DNA of 64,000 nucleotides from Akkermansia sp. RCC_12PD (GTDB lineage: Bacteria; Verrucomicrobiota; Verrucomicrobiia; Verrucomicrobiales; Akkermansiaceae): contig NZ_CP143889.1 in NCBI RefSeq assembly GCF_036417355.1, forward strand, positions 1,550,001-1,614,000. The letters are read 5' to 3'. Below are positions 56,301 through 64,000 of the stretch, in pieces (position 1 is the stretch's first letter; the number at the start of each line of letters is the position of its first letter). The translations under genes were made by a program, and so were the position numbers. The notes under the pieces were generated by a model, which was given only the letters and a program-made list of their open reading frames with translations, searched no databases and was not told the origin of the DNA.

Positions 56301-58564
56301 TTATTGGAAAGCTCCGTGGTGGAATCTGCCTTGGCTAGATAATTAGAGTTAAAATTTTTCTTTTTTAATATATTTAAAATGGCTCTATCGGCGACGTTTA
56401 AGGAACCTCCATGCAGAATGACAGTGCTTCCGTATGTTATGGAGGAGCTCAGGGATTCTGTCAGGGAGCTTCGGAAGGCTTCCCCGGTGGTGTCCAGTCC
56501 CAGCGTTTGGAAAATTTGCTTCAGGTCGTCTTCTGCATGAAGGCCGGAGAACACAATGGCTCCGTTTCCCGTCACGGAATTGCCTTCACTGTCTTCATAA
56601 AGATTCAGAGAGAACATAGTATTGGAGGCTTTGACGGGATCGTAGAAGGTGATGGTTCCGCCGTCTGCGCCGGTGGAAAGTTCAAGTGTCCGAGTTCCGC
56701 TATCTTCGAGAGCTATGCTGTTGAGCACCGCCCCGGTCAGTATTCCTTCTTTATCATATTGCTTGACGTAGTTCCTCCGGAATTCAACAGTCTCATTGTT
56801 GACAATGGAGAGATAACTTCTGTTATGGCTATAGATGGCGCCTCCAAGGTCTTTGGCTGAGTTGCCTTGAAAAATAACGGATTTGTTATTGGCAATACTC
56901 AGTTTTTGAGAGAAATTAATGGCTCCTCCCGAGATGGCAGAGTTGCCGGAGAAGGTAACGTCTCCCTTATTATTCGTGATAAAGGTTGTGTCGCCGGTAA
57001 TAACTCCTGAAGCGGCAGAGTTGTCGGAGAAGGTAATGTCTCCCTGGTTTTCCGTGAAGGTTGTGCTGCCGTCAATGATTCCTCCTGAAGCGGCAGAGTT
57101 GCCGGAGAAGGAGATGTTGCGCTGGTTTTCCGTGAAGGTTGTGTTGCCGGTAATGACTCCTCCTGAAGCGGCAGAGTTGCCGGAGAAGGTGATATCGCCC
57201 AGGTTCCCCGTGAAGGTTGTGTTGCCGTCAATGGCCCCTCCTGAGGTGGCAGAGTTGCCGGAGAAGGAGATGTTGCGCTGGTTTTCCGTGAAGGTTGTGT
57301 TGCCGGTAATGACTCCTCCTGAAGCGGCAGAGTTGCCGGAGAAGGTGATATCGCCCAGGTTCCCCGTGAAGGTTGTGTTGCCGTCAATGGCCCCTCCTGA
57401 GGTGGCAGAGTTGCCGGAGAAGGAGATGTTGCGCTGGTTTTCCGTGAAGGTTGTGTTGCCGGTAATGACTCCTCCTGAAGCGGCAGAGTTGCCGGAGAAG
57501 GTGATATCGCCCAGGTTCCCCGTGAAGGTTGTGTTGCCGTCAATGGCCCCTCCTGAGGCGGCAGAGTTGTCGGAGAAGGTGATATCACCCAGGTTCCCCG
57601 TGAAGGTGGTTATGCCGCAGGAAGAGCAAATGGCAGTTCCTGTGTTGCCTGAAAAAATGATATCTCTTTGATTTCTAGCAAAGCTTATGCTTTCGCCGGA
57701 ATAGCTATAAATTGCTCTACCTTTGTTGTTTTTAAAGATAATGCTGCCAGAATTGTCTGTGAAGCTTACGGCTCCAAACTGGGTCGTAATGATTCCATTA
57801 AATTCGCCACCACAAACGCTGTTTTCTGAGAAGATGATATTGCCTTGGTTTTTTGTGAAGCTTATATTGCCAGATATGGTTCGAATGGCTCCTCCGCTGA
57901 AGTTATAAGTAGCGCCCTGAGTGACCGAGTTGGCGGAAAAGGTGATATTGCCATGGTTTTTCGTAAAATTTATATTGCCTCTTTTGGAGTCAATAGCTCC
58001 ACCCGCTCCGTAATTGTCGCTGTCGGGAGCAGTTTGGCTAGAGGCGCTTGAGTTACTTAAGAAGGAGATATCGCCCAAGGTTTCTGTAAAATTTAAATCT
58101 CCAGAATCCGCGTAGAGGCTGTTATATAAGGAAATGGCTCCCCTTGAGTTACCTGAGAAAGTGATGTCGCTTTGATTATTCGTAAAATTTATGCCGCCGC
58201 CCTCATGTCCCCCAACAGGAATCTTTAACGAAAGGCCTATGGAGCTGTTTGAAAAGGTGATGTTGCCGTGGTTGTTCGTGAAAATTATTTCTTCGCCAAT
58301 ATAACACCCGGTGCTGTTGAAAATAATTTCCCCCGAATTACTGATTGTTAAATAATTTGTGTCTACGGCCGCAGATGAACTATTTGAAATATCAATTCGA
58401 TACCATGAATCAAGGATAGCATTTTCTCTAATGAGGTCTGTCCAGACGTCGGTTTCCATATCGAGGCCGTTTAGGTAGCCGGCTTCAGCCTTGGGAAACG
58501 GATTTGCGAGAATCAGGGCGGAAAGTAAAGTCGTGCGGAGAGTGAGTGGCAGATAAATTTTCAT
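53369..58564 (-). CDS. Giant Pmp-like autotransporter adhesin
   Basis: About 1731 residues from MKIYLPLTLRTTLLSALILA (58564), a signal peptide; the frame is open nine codons further. From about residue 60 to 610 there are some twenty Pmp-type repeats around F-S-G-N-S-A-x-S-G-G-A-I, as in chlamydial polymorphic membrane proteins. Inside them lies a run of near-identical 52-residue units. A beta-helical passenger with GNTVVKDGGRIEFQSGSSF-like strands continues to about 1430, and the last ~280 residues form an autotransporter beta-barrel ending LNASYSF with the outer-membrane C-terminal Phe. It is likely a surface adhesin. An upstream lipoprotein gene is in the same orientation. Confidence 0.87.
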   Translation of the reverse strand: MKIYLPLTLRTTLLSALILANPFPKAEAGYLNGLDMETDVWTDLIRENAILDSWYRIDISNSSSAAVDTNYLTISNSGEIIFNSTGCYIGEEIIFTNNHGNITFSNSSIGLSLKIPVGGHEGGGINFTNNQSDITFSGNSRGAISLYNSLYADSGDLNFTETLGDISFLSNSSASSQTAPDSDNYGAGGAIDSKRGNINFTKNHGNITFSANSVTQGATYNFSGGAIRTISGNISFTKNQGNIIFSENSVCGGEFNGIITTQFGAVSFTDNSGSIIFKNNKGRAIYSYSGESISFARNQRDIIFSGNTGTAICSSCGITTFTGNLGDITFSDNSAASGGAIDGNTTFTGNLGDITFSGNSAASGGVITGNTTFTENQRNISFSGNSATSGGAIDGNTTFTGNLGDITFSGNSAASGGVITGNTTFTENQRNISFSGNSATSGGAIDGNTTFTGNLGDITFSGNSAASGGVITGNTTFTENQRNISFSGNSAASGGIIDGSTTFTENQGDITFSDNSAASGVITGDTTFITNNKGDVTFSGNSAISGGAINFSQKLSIANNKSVIFQGNSAKDLGGAIYSHNRSYLSIVNNETVEFRRNYVKQYDKEGILTGAVLNSIALEDSGTRTLELSTGADGGTITFYDPVKASNTMFSLNLYEDSEGNSVTGNGAIVFSGLHAEDDLKQIFQTLGLDTTGEAFRSSLTESLSSSITYGSTVILHGGSLNVADRAILNILKKKNFNSNYLAKADSTTELSNNGVLNIEGSATFECDGNSYAYLNITGGSTMKTSGDFTSSGYTKLHEGTLDIGGNTVVKDGGRIEFQSGSSFTAGGKYTVRESSAVEFTGSGTALTAQQIVFEQGSYLNHYRGTGSTLKAQSVTMTGAELRLRPQNDGYALTVDANLDLTDSTIWLSPENSGSIPSYGTNGIDVTGILSVSGSTTINLNSEYASLNDEKNAGLTLFRLNGETAGSNFTGNISDWTLQSWTETYDAGTQTWINTFNPLENAELATTILSGGKWGVILKLEEGSTPTPGEDDIYVDTGEEKSITDLGKRVYLQGGTLDATGIPQNTPLTNQIIVEGTDGLLVMNEDQSLILTGNLTGKKGIGYDIDGTAGNSSGGVAIGSSNGSLNSSAVDLSGERYNIASLNVRSGLADIKETASLGHENTVITVGSSRNSGETNASLINNGAIQGSSLTVNSDGSVTNNKALNVANINLNSQSALANTGDLTAEQITVAKDALLNNSGSLEGNVTLQGWMSNSGQTTGMVLVQNGGILSGGGSFESVTVRQGGRLNIQGAANFNGLTFEEGSGMAFSVNGTRPFSTGMNATDTYFHATVGTLSLAGTPSIEVHVGSGLIAAGSEFFTLNLLQATEITGDAALEQQLHLTGETGLLENGGVLAWNPETGLLTFSGKLNIAAASGLAGHDAALLADTLWSSVSSVASFARTASAQGKMAGNRSSRLWGAGLGYFTSMSSMDSLSGFSYQGGGYAVGTDVALGKDAVAGAAFGQMFGTHKSSDSMLSDKQRSFMFALYGNVRKELARGHELNLSGYFSYGSIDHAARTHVGGSRQTPGRARWDDNVYAFGLLADWDIKISNTFTVSPYTGITYMYGTQGPIEETFDGGSRSFGNGGLQSWSIPVGVSLKSVCGLGNGQALLPELSVAYVGDIARRNPYTRTWTAGQSVTGRGHTPGRHALMTRAGLDWQINRNWQAGAYYTLEVRSGQTNQSVNLNASYSF
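57040..57600 (-). repeat. Tandem 156-bp repeats inside the autotransporter gene
   Basis: About three and a half near-identical 156-bp units; the phrase ending CCCAGGTTCCCCGTG recurs at about 57198, 57354 and 57510. Each unit encodes two 26-residue half-repeats, FTGNLGDITFSGNSAASGGV and FTENQRNISFSGNSATSGGA. Sequence identity between units is much higher than between other repeats of the protein. Confidence 0.85.
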
Positions 58565-58660
58565 GGGGCTAAAACAAAAGAAGGGTGGCAAAGAGAAGAG
58601 GGGGAAGGAGAATGCCGTGCACCTTCCGGCGCACGGCTGTATGAAGACACCGCAAGAGGA

Positions 58661-58966
58661 TTAGTTGCCTTTGACGGTGGTGGTGTACTTGCTGACGACG
58701 CCAAGGATGTTTTCACGTTTGACGTCTACGCTGGAGACCGTGCTGATGCCTCCCTGGGCCTTGGCGGCGGAGATGGAGGAATCGCCCACGGCAACCAGGC
58801 CGAGGTATGAAGTAGCCGTGGCTACACCGGTGCGGGAACCGGAGGAATTGGTAGCGGCGATGGGATCTGCTACGCTGGCATATACCAGCCCCGTGGGGCG
58901 CTCCGAGAGGCCGCCGCAGCTGCAGAGCAGGGCGGAGGATGAGAGCAGGATGAGGAGTTTTTTCAT
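58661..58966 (-). CDS. TRL-like family lipoprotein
   Basis: A 101-residue lipoprotein (lipobox LLCSCGG, Cys at about 17). The mature region matches the small TRL-like lipoprotein pattern: GLVYASVADPIAATNSSGSR, then ATSYLGLVAVGDSSISAAKA, GGISTVSSVDVKRENIL and a closing TTTVKGN strand. Function is unknown. It lies 97 bp upstream of the autotransporter gene on the same strand and may share its transcript. Confidence 0.7.
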   Translation of the reverse strand: MKKLLILLSSSALLCSCGGLSERPTGLVYASVADPIAATNSSGSRTGVATATSYLGLVAVGDSSISAAKAQGGISTVSSVDVKRENILGVVSKYTTTVKGN

Positions 58967-59251
58967 GATTGGATTTCAATTAATTGGTTTGGCAGGCCTT
59001 CCCTTGTGGGAGGTTTCATGCGGCGTCATGCAACCGCGGATGCCCAAAAGAGAAGGCCTACGCTGGTGGATAACGAATTTGGAATCCGTATAGGCATTCC
59101 TGCGTCCTCTTTGTCATTAAACGGTTTGGAAAAGAATTACAGGGGTGAAGGTACGGTAAAGGGTAATGGGAGGCAATTATTGAACCTTTTGATTAATAAA
59201 GAACTATTTTTACTTGACTACGGATTCCAAACCCGCGGCAAAATAGATGGA

Positions 59252-60373
59252 ATGAAAGAGGAAATATCAGCAATGGACCATGCGGCACTGACTATTTTAA
59301 GAAAAACAGGTCTGGACGTAGTGGAGGCCGCCCAGCTGGCGCATGAATTGCTACAGGCCAGCAGGGGGCGCGGCGGACGGCGGAAGAGAGCGAGGGAATG
59401 CATCCGGCTGGGAGAAGAGGCTTTAATTGCCAGAAGAAAAACAGTGGCGTTCAAGAGAGCCGTGGATGAGGCCATGGAGGCGCGGCATGACCGGAGGAAA
59501 AGAACCCGGGATGATTTCCGCTATATCAGCCGGCGTCTGTTAAGGTGCTGTCCGGAAATGGCCCGGAGACCCGTATGTTTTATCACGGCTCAGGAATGCC
59601 GGGCCTGGCTGGAAAAATCATTTGGCACCCTCAGACAGAGACATAAGGCCCGGTTGGTGCTTAGCGGTGTTTTCGGAACAGCCGTAAAACGCGGCTGGTG
59701 CCGGGAAAACCCGGTGACGTATGTAGATCTTCCGAGGCTGAAGGAAATTTCCATTCCCGTGCTGTCCCTGGAAGAAGTGCACCGGCTGCTGACGGCGGCG
59801 GAGGAATGTGCCAGCGGAGCGTGCCTGGCCGCGATTGGTCTTATGCTGTATTCCGGCATTCGTCCGGAGGAGGTGAAGCGCCTGGATTGGACGCAGATTA
59901 ATTTACGGGAGGGCATGGTTTCCTTAAGGGCGCGGCACAGCAAGACAGGCGGAGCTCGCATCGTAACGATTCGGCCGGTTTTAAAAAACTTGCTGAAAAG
60001 AGCAGCGGCCATGGGATTCGGGGCAGGAAGCGTGTGTCCGCGTAACTGGTCGGCGAAGTGGAGGGAGGTGAGGCGTCTGGCCGGATGGGACGGGAAGGAG
60101 AAGAAGTGGCCTGCGGATATTTTAAGGCATACGTTCGCCAGCTACTTTGCAAGGCATTTCAAGAATTTGCATGTATTGCAGCTGGAAATGGGGCATGCTT
60201 CTTCCGATTTGCTAAGGACCAGGTATTTGAATATGGAAGGCATTACGGAAGTGACAGCCGCTATTTTTTGGGGGGAACTGCCGCGTGGGTTTTTCCCCCA
60301 TAAAAAATGGCCGTCCCTGAATAGAGGCGGCCATATATGGGCGGGATGTGCCGTTCGGCAGATTAAAAGTTAG
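59252..60373 (+). CDS. Tyrosine recombinase/integrase
   Basis: About 373 residues from MKEEISAMDHAALTILRKTG; the frame is open to 59006 but that part has no coding character. The N-terminal half is a SAM-like core-binding region (ITAQECRAWLEKSFGTLRQR). The catalytic domain shows the full set: Arg in LYSGIRPEEVKRLDW, Lys in HSKTGGARIV, H-x-x-R in ILRHTFASYFARH, His in EMGHASSDLL and Tyr in RTRYLNMEG. It is complete and probably active. Neither an excisionase nor an attachment site was found nearby. Its 3' end overlaps the converging porin gene by 11 bp and contains that gene's terminator. Confidence 0.85.
   Translation: MKEEISAMDHAALTILRKTGLDVVEAAQLAHELLQASRGRGGRRKRARECIRLGEEALIARRKTVAFKRAVDEAMEARHDRRKRTRDDFRYISRRLLRCCPEMARRPVCFITAQECRAWLEKSFGTLRQRHKARLVLSGVFGTAVKRGWCRENPVTYVDLPRLKEISIPVLSLEEVHRLLTAAEECASGACLAAIGLMLYSGIRPEEVKRLDWTQINLREGMVSLRARHSKTGGARIVTIRPVLKNLLKRAAAMGFGAGSVCPRNWSAKWREVRRLAGWDGKEKKWPADILRHTFASYFARHFKNLHVLQLEMGHASSDLLRTRYLNMEGITEVTAAIFWGELPRGFFPHKKWPSLNRGGHIWAGCAVRQIKS
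60301..60334 (-). terminator. Terminator of the porin gene, inside the integrase 3' end
   Basis: On the minus strand ATGGCCG pairs with CGGCCAT and is followed by a T6 run (the A6 at 60302-60307). It lies 29 bases after the porin stop codon and within the last 25 codons of the integrase. Confidence 0.7.
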
Positions 60374-61703
60374 TGCGGAAGGCGATGTTGTAGCTCCAGC
60401 CGGTGAAGCCCTTCTGCTTGCTGGCGTCCGTACCGTTGGAATGGGCATATTCAACGCCCGCCATGATCTTGGCCATGTTCGGGTTACATTCGAAGATGTA
60501 GTAGTTCACGCCCAGGTACAGAGCCTGCATGCAGTCGGAAGTGCCGGAATAGGTGGAGTTCTGCGTGTAGCGCTTTTCCCACTTCACGGCATTGCTGCCT
60601 GCCGCCATTTGGTAGCGGACCACACCTTCCCAGTGGGGGGTGAACTTGTAGGACGGCATGATGGTCACGCCGAAGACGTTTTCAGCGCCGGCTTTCATGC
60701 CGATGACATTGAAGCCGGCCATGACTTCCGTCATTAAGGAAAAGTTCCCCTGGGAGCCTTCCCAGGTCAGTGCCACCACGTCCTTGGCGCCCGTGCCTTG
60801 GTACTTGGATTTGAAGCTGTAATCATGCAGGCTGTCGTATGCCTTGTTCTGGGCGTCGTCGCCCCACTTGGTGAAGTTGTGGGCGTAGTCCAGCCACAGG
60901 CGGCTTTTCTTGAGGAACACGTCATTGGAGGTGTCGTAGCTCAGGGTGCCGGTAACGAAGCAGTTGTCCTGGGAATTGAAAGCGGGTTCAATGCGGTTGT
61001 TGAAGCTGCCCGTTCCGGTGCCGCCGTTGCCGTTCAGCCAGATGCCTGCCGCCCAGCCGATCTTGTCTTTCTTGTCGGAGTTGTTCATCTGGAAACCGTA
61101 GTTGGTTTCCGAACGGAGCTGGTTGACCAGCATGGAGCGTTCAATGGTCAGGATGGCGGAGGAGGAGGTGCGGTATTCACCGGTGATGCGCGGCTTCATT
61201 TTGCCGATAGCATAGGTGATGGGACCGCCCTTGTACTCCAGATTCAGTTCATAGAGGGAATAGGTCAGGTCGGAGGTGTCCCAGCGGTTTTCTGCCGCAT
61301 TATAGCTTTCAAGACCGTCCATGCCGCCAATGTTCCATACGTTGTTGAGCTTGAAGTTTTTCAGGAACTTCATGTTGAAGCCGGCGCGGAAGCGGCGCCA
61401 TTCGTCATTGAAGCGGCGGCCGTTGCCTTCCTTTTCACCCATCACGCGCCCCTCTCCGTTCGGGTCGATCCAGTCCAGGCCGTACTGCATGCGCAGTGAG
61501 ACGTTGAATTCCTGAATGTAGGGATTCTTGTGATCCCGTTCCGCATTAAACCATTTGAAGCGGTCGCCGAGCCACTGGCAGGTGGAGAAGCTGTCGCGGG
61601 CCAGCAAGGCGTTCCCGGTGGAGGCCTTGGACGGAGTTGTGTTGGCAAAGGCGGAGGCTCCGAGAGTCATGATGCCGATGACGGGGAGAGTATAGGTCTT
61701 CAT
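60363..61703 (-). CDS. Outer-membrane porin
   Basis: A 446-residue outer-membrane beta-barrel protein with a signal peptide (about 1-20, ending SAFAN). The mature part alternates hydrophobic strands (FRAGFNMKFLKNFKLNNVWN, LYELNLEYKGGPITYAIGKM, TEVMAGFNVIGMKAGAENVF) and ends with YNIAFRTNF, the terminal Phe required for barrel insertion. The pattern resembles phosphate-selective-porin (OprP/OprO) type proteins found in Verrucomicrobia. Substrate unknown. Monocistronic with its own terminator. Confidence 0.75.
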   Translation of the reverse strand: MKTYTLPVIGIMTLGASAFANTTPSKASTGNALLARDSFSTCQWLGDRFKWFNAERDHKNPYIQEFNVSLRMQYGLDWIDPNGEGRVMGEKEGNGRRFNDEWRRFRAGFNMKFLKNFKLNNVWNIGGMDGLESYNAAENRWDTSDLTYSLYELNLEYKGGPITYAIGKMKPRITGEYRTSSSAILTIERSMLVNQLRSETNYGFQMNNSDKKDKIGWAAGIWLNGNGGTGTGSFNNRIEPAFNSQDNCFVTGTLSYDTSNDVFLKKSRLWLDYAHNFTKWGDDAQNKAYDSLHDYSFKSKYQGTGAKDVVALTWEGSQGNFSLMTEVMAGFNVIGMKAGAENVFGVTIMPSYKFTPHWEGVVRYQMAAGSNAVKWEKRYTQNSTYSGTSDCMQALYLGVNYYIFECNPNMAKIMAGVEYAHSNGTDASKQKGFTGWSYNIAFRTNF

Positions 61704-61847
61704 TTGTTTTCTATGGTTGGTGTGTGTCTGTGAGAAGGTCTTCCGGGGGAAGGTTCTTCCTCACGGAGACGGCTTCTGTCTATCAAACCAGCCACAGGGC
61801 TGTCCAAGGCTTAAGAGTGACAAAATAGCCACCTGTTCCGCCAGTGT

Positions 61848-62543
61848 TTACAAGGTGATGCGGAGCCATTCCCGGCGCGCCAGGGCATCCGCTGCGGCCG
61901 CTACTTCCGCCTTCCTTTTGCTGGAGCCGCGCCCGGCGCCGACCGTATGGCCGTGCCAGAACACCCGTGATTCAAAACGGTCAGCGGAATCCCTGGGGCC
62001 CTTTTCCTCCGTTTCATAGGAGGGCGTTTCCGGCAGGATGTCCTGAAGGATGGCTTGGAGCTCCCCTTTCGGGTTGATTTCCTTGGGATGGCTGGCGGCG
62101 GAGTGCAGGGCGTCGTGCAGAACGCGCAGGGCTATGGCCTTGGCCGTTTCATAATCGGAATCCAGGGACATGGCCCCGAAGACGGATTCAAACGTGTTGG
62201 CGATGATGGAGTTTTTGCTTCTGCCGCCCGCTTTTTCCTCTCCCTTGCCCAAAGTGATGTATTTGTCCAGTTCCAGGATAAATCCGTATTTGCCCAGGTT
62301 GGCGCGGCTGACGGTGCGGGCGCGCAGTTGGGTCAGCACTCCCTCCGGAGCCTGGGGCATGTGGCGGTAAAGGTACTGGGTAACAGCGAGCTGTAAAATG
62401 GCATCTCCCAGGAATTCCAGCCGTTCATATGTCCGGCGCGTTTCCGGCTTGCTGTCCGTGCTGGGGTGGGTCAGGGCCTGTCTGAGCAGGTCCGGGTTCT
62501 TGAAACGGTAACCCAGCTTGTCTTCCAGCGCGGTATGGTTCAT
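61848..62543 (-). CDS. rnc: Ribonuclease III
   Basis: A 231-residue double-strand RNA endonuclease from MNHTALEDKLGYRFKNPDLL; the frame is open to 62723 but that extension overlaps the divergent flavin reductase promoter. The RNase III signature ERLEFLGDAIL (about 41-51) carries the catalytic acids, with the second acidic site at NTFESVFGAMSLD (about 114-126). The C-terminal dsRNA-binding domain (about 160-231) reads NPKGELQAILQD to GRGSSKRKAEVAAAADAL. It processes rRNA precursors and regulates mRNAs. Confidence 0.95.
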   Translation of the reverse strand: MNHTALEDKLGYRFKNPDLLRQALTHPSTDSKPETRRTYERLEFLGDAILQLAVTQYLYRHMPQAPEGVLTQLRARTVSRANLGKYGFILELDKYITLGKGEEKAGGRSKNSIIANTFESVFGAMSLDSDYETAKAIALRVLHDALHSAASHPKEINPKGELQAILQDILPETPSYETEEKGPRDSADRFESRVFWHGHTVGAGRGSSKRKAEVAAAADALARREWLRITL

Positions 62544-62704
62544 CCCGGGAATGCTAGGGCCGCCATCCCGGAAATGCAACTCCAAACGAAGGGTGTTTCC
62601 GGCAGGGAGGGGACGCCTTTTCCGCGTCATCCCAGTCGCTCCGCGGCTTTGACATATAGCCGGAGAAGTGTAGGATGATATGCGAATGAACGTTAGAGAC
62701 CACG

Positions 62705-63208
62705 ATGAAAAAAATTGATCCAAAGGAAATTCGGGATAATGCCGTGCAGTTGATTGGGCACGACTGGATGCTGGTGACGGCTGGAACGCCGGAGCATTTC
62801 AATATGATGACGGCCAGTTGGGGCGGCTTGGGCTTTATGTGGAAGAGACCCGTAGCATTTGTTGTGATTCGCCCGCAGAGATATACGTTCGATTTTATCG
62901 AGAAGGGGGAGGAATTCACGCTGTCCTTTTTCAGCCATGAATATCATAAGGCGCTGAGCGTTTGCGGAACGACGAGTGGTCGGGATACGGACAAGGTAGC
63001 CGCTTCCGGCCTGTCTCCGTATTTTACGGAAAATGGCAATGTGAGCTTTACGGAAGCCAGGCTGGTGCTGGAATGCCGCAAACTGTATGCGGAGGCCCTG
63101 AAACCGGAATGTTTTCTGGACAGGGCAATCTCCTCGGAGTGGTACGCAGCAGGAGATTTCCACAAGATGTACATTGTGGAAATATTGAACGCCTGGGTAG
63201 AGGAATAG
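62705..63208 (+). CDS. Flavin reductase-like (FMN-binding split barrel) protein
   Basis: A 167-residue protein of the flavin reductase/flavoredoxin family, an FMN-binding split barrel. DWMLVTAGTPEHFNMMTASW (about 20-39) is the conserved flavin-contacting start, followed by WKRPVAFVVIRPQRYTFDFI (about 47-66) and LSFFSHEYHKALSVCGTTSG (about 74-93). The family uses NAD(P)H to reduce flavin or acts as an electron carrier. It is divergent from rnc. Confidence 0.85.
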   Translation: MKKIDPKEIRDNAVQLIGHDWMLVTAGTPEHFNMMTASWGGLGFMWKRPVAFVVIRPQRYTFDFIEKGEEFTLSFFSHEYHKALSVCGTTSGRDTDKVAASGLSPYFTENGNVSFTEARLVLECRKLYAEALKPECFLDRAISSEWYAAGDFHKMYIVEILNAWVEE

Positions 63209-63261
63209 CGCCATTGGCGCGGTTTTCCGCCTGCCGTTTTGGGTGGTCCTGGCGGGGGAAT

Positions 63262-64000
63262 TCAACCCTGAACGGACCTGAGCGTGAAGTTTTCCAGCCG
63301 GAAGGCCGGAAGGGGGCAGGGAGTGTCATGCAGCCAGTCCAGATGGGTGGTGGTGATGAGGCTTTGCGCGTCTGCGGGCAGCGCCTGGAGGAAGGCAATT
63401 CTGCGCGTGGGGTCCAGTTCTCCGAAAACGTCGTCAATCAGGTGGATGGGTGTATGTCCCGTTTCTTCCGTAAGCAGGGATGACTGCGCCAGTTTCAGGG
63501 AAATGGCTATGGTTCTTTGCTGCCCTTCCGAGGCGAATTGGGCAGCGCTTCTGCCGTTGAGCGTGATTTCCAGGTCGTCCCGGTGCGGGCCGTTCTGGGT
63601 CTGGCCGTACCGGATGTCTCGGTCCAGCCCGGCACACATCCGTTCGTACAGGTCTCCTTCCTCCTCCGCCCGGTAGGCCGCACCTACCTGTTCCGCCCTG
63701 CCGCCGATGCTGCGGTACGCCATGATGATGTGGGGCAGGAGAAGCTCCAGAAGGCTGGCGCGCAGGCTTCTCAATTCCGTGCCGTATAGGGCGAGCTGCC
63801 GCGTGTAGGCATCTATTTGAAGCCTGTCCCGGCTTTTATGCTTGAGTAGATGGTTGCGCGTTTTCAGCGCCCTTCTGTAGTTGAACAGGGCTGTCCGGTA
63901 GCCGGGGTGCCACTGGGTGCCCAGAAAATCCATGTATTTCCGGCGCGCATCGGCTCCGGCCCGTACCAGGGAAAGATCGTCGTTGCCCATCCAGACGACG
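63262..64000 (-). CDS. recF: DNA replication/repair protein RecF, C-terminal part
   Basis: The frame is open to the edge of the window, so the N-terminal Walker A region lies beyond it. The visible ~245 residues include the ABC-type signature FASEGQQRTIAISLKLAQSS and Walker B HLIDDVFGELDPTRR, then SLITTTHLDWL, all in the order and spacing of RecF. RecF loads RecA at single-strand gaps. YGQTQNGPHRDDLEITLNGR precedes the signature, as is typical of RecF. Confidence 0.92.
   Translation of the reverse strand, partial: VVWMGNDDLSLVRAGADARRKYMDFLGTQWHPGYRTALFNYRRALKTRNHLLKHKSRDRLQIDAYTRQLALYGTELRSLRASLLELLLPHIIMAYRSIGGRAEQVGAAYRAEEEGDLYERMCAGLDRDIRYGQTQNGPHRDDLEITLNGRSAAQFASEGQQRTIAISLKLAQSSLLTEETGHTPIHLIDDVFGELDPTRRIAFLQALPADAQSLITTTHLDWLHDTPCPLPAFRLENFTLRSVQG

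Noticed and set aside
56900-57700. CRISPR array, suggested by regular repeats
   Set aside because: Units are 156-bp direct repeats in frame inside the autotransporter gene, with no short-repeat/unique-spacer pattern and no cas genes.

Overview
The window looks like a piece of an Akkermansia-type chromosome (Verrucomicrobiota). The signs are a GH33 sialidase, a sialate-esterase-like protein, an AGE-family epimerase, a GH16-like protein, an M60-type (mucinase-like) peptidase, PEP-CTERM-like C-terminal tails, a Pmp-like autotransporter, and GC-rich housekeeping genes broken by AT-rich accessory DNA. This assignment is inferred from gene content; no rRNA gene or complete tRNA was seen.

Layout. 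(1) 1-8.7 kb is an AT-rich accessory island. It holds a transposase-like HTH protein, a small protein with family-A-polymerase-like motifs, an AbiEi/AbiEii toxin-antitoxin pair with a palindromic operator, a displaced tRNA-Ser 3' end plus terminator (an integration scar), and a three-gene operon of a reverse transcriptase with a helical C-terminus, a PD-(D/E)XK-like protein and a DUF2971 protein. A 1.2-kb graveyard of decayed tandem gene copies follows. The RT operon is the best candidate for an undescribed defence system. (2) 8.7-20.7 kb carries mucin/sialic acid functions: a frameshifted M60 peptidase, a DUF2254 membrane protein, a SGNH esterase, a PEP-CTERM protein, an epimerase, a sialidase, then a palindrome-rich AT stretch and an SMR exporter. 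(3) 20.7-41.9 kb is mostly housekeeping: nadE, a methyltransferase, a PP2C phosphatase, surface proteins (LamG, GH16-like, GLUG/BACON), carB, an NlpC/P60-like protein, a hypoxanthine-DNA glycosylase, a Sel1/ankyrin gene with a decayed paralogue, holB, and hisI-bamD-like-lptE-rsmI.

(4) 42-59 kb is a lineage-specific envelope cluster, nearly all on the minus strand. It contains thioredoxin-like proteins, an ankyrin protein, several exported proteins sharing one domain, two GYF_2 membrane proteins, a proline-rich membrane protein, lipoproteins, and a 1.7-kilo-residue autotransporter with near-identical internal repeats. (5) 59-64 kb holds an orphan tyrosine recombinase, a porin, rnc, a flavin reductase and the 3' part of recF.

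How they work together. The hydrolases and epimerase of region 2 fit removal and processing of mucin sugars, although they are not one operon. hisI, the BamD-like and LptE-like lipoproteins and rsmI form a close co-directional run that includes outer-membrane assembly functions. Region 1 shows the stacked, decaying organisation of a defence/mobile island. Two genes (M60 peptidase and a thioredoxin-like protein) are broken by a single extra A in a homopolymer, which could be real decay, phase variation or a sequence error.
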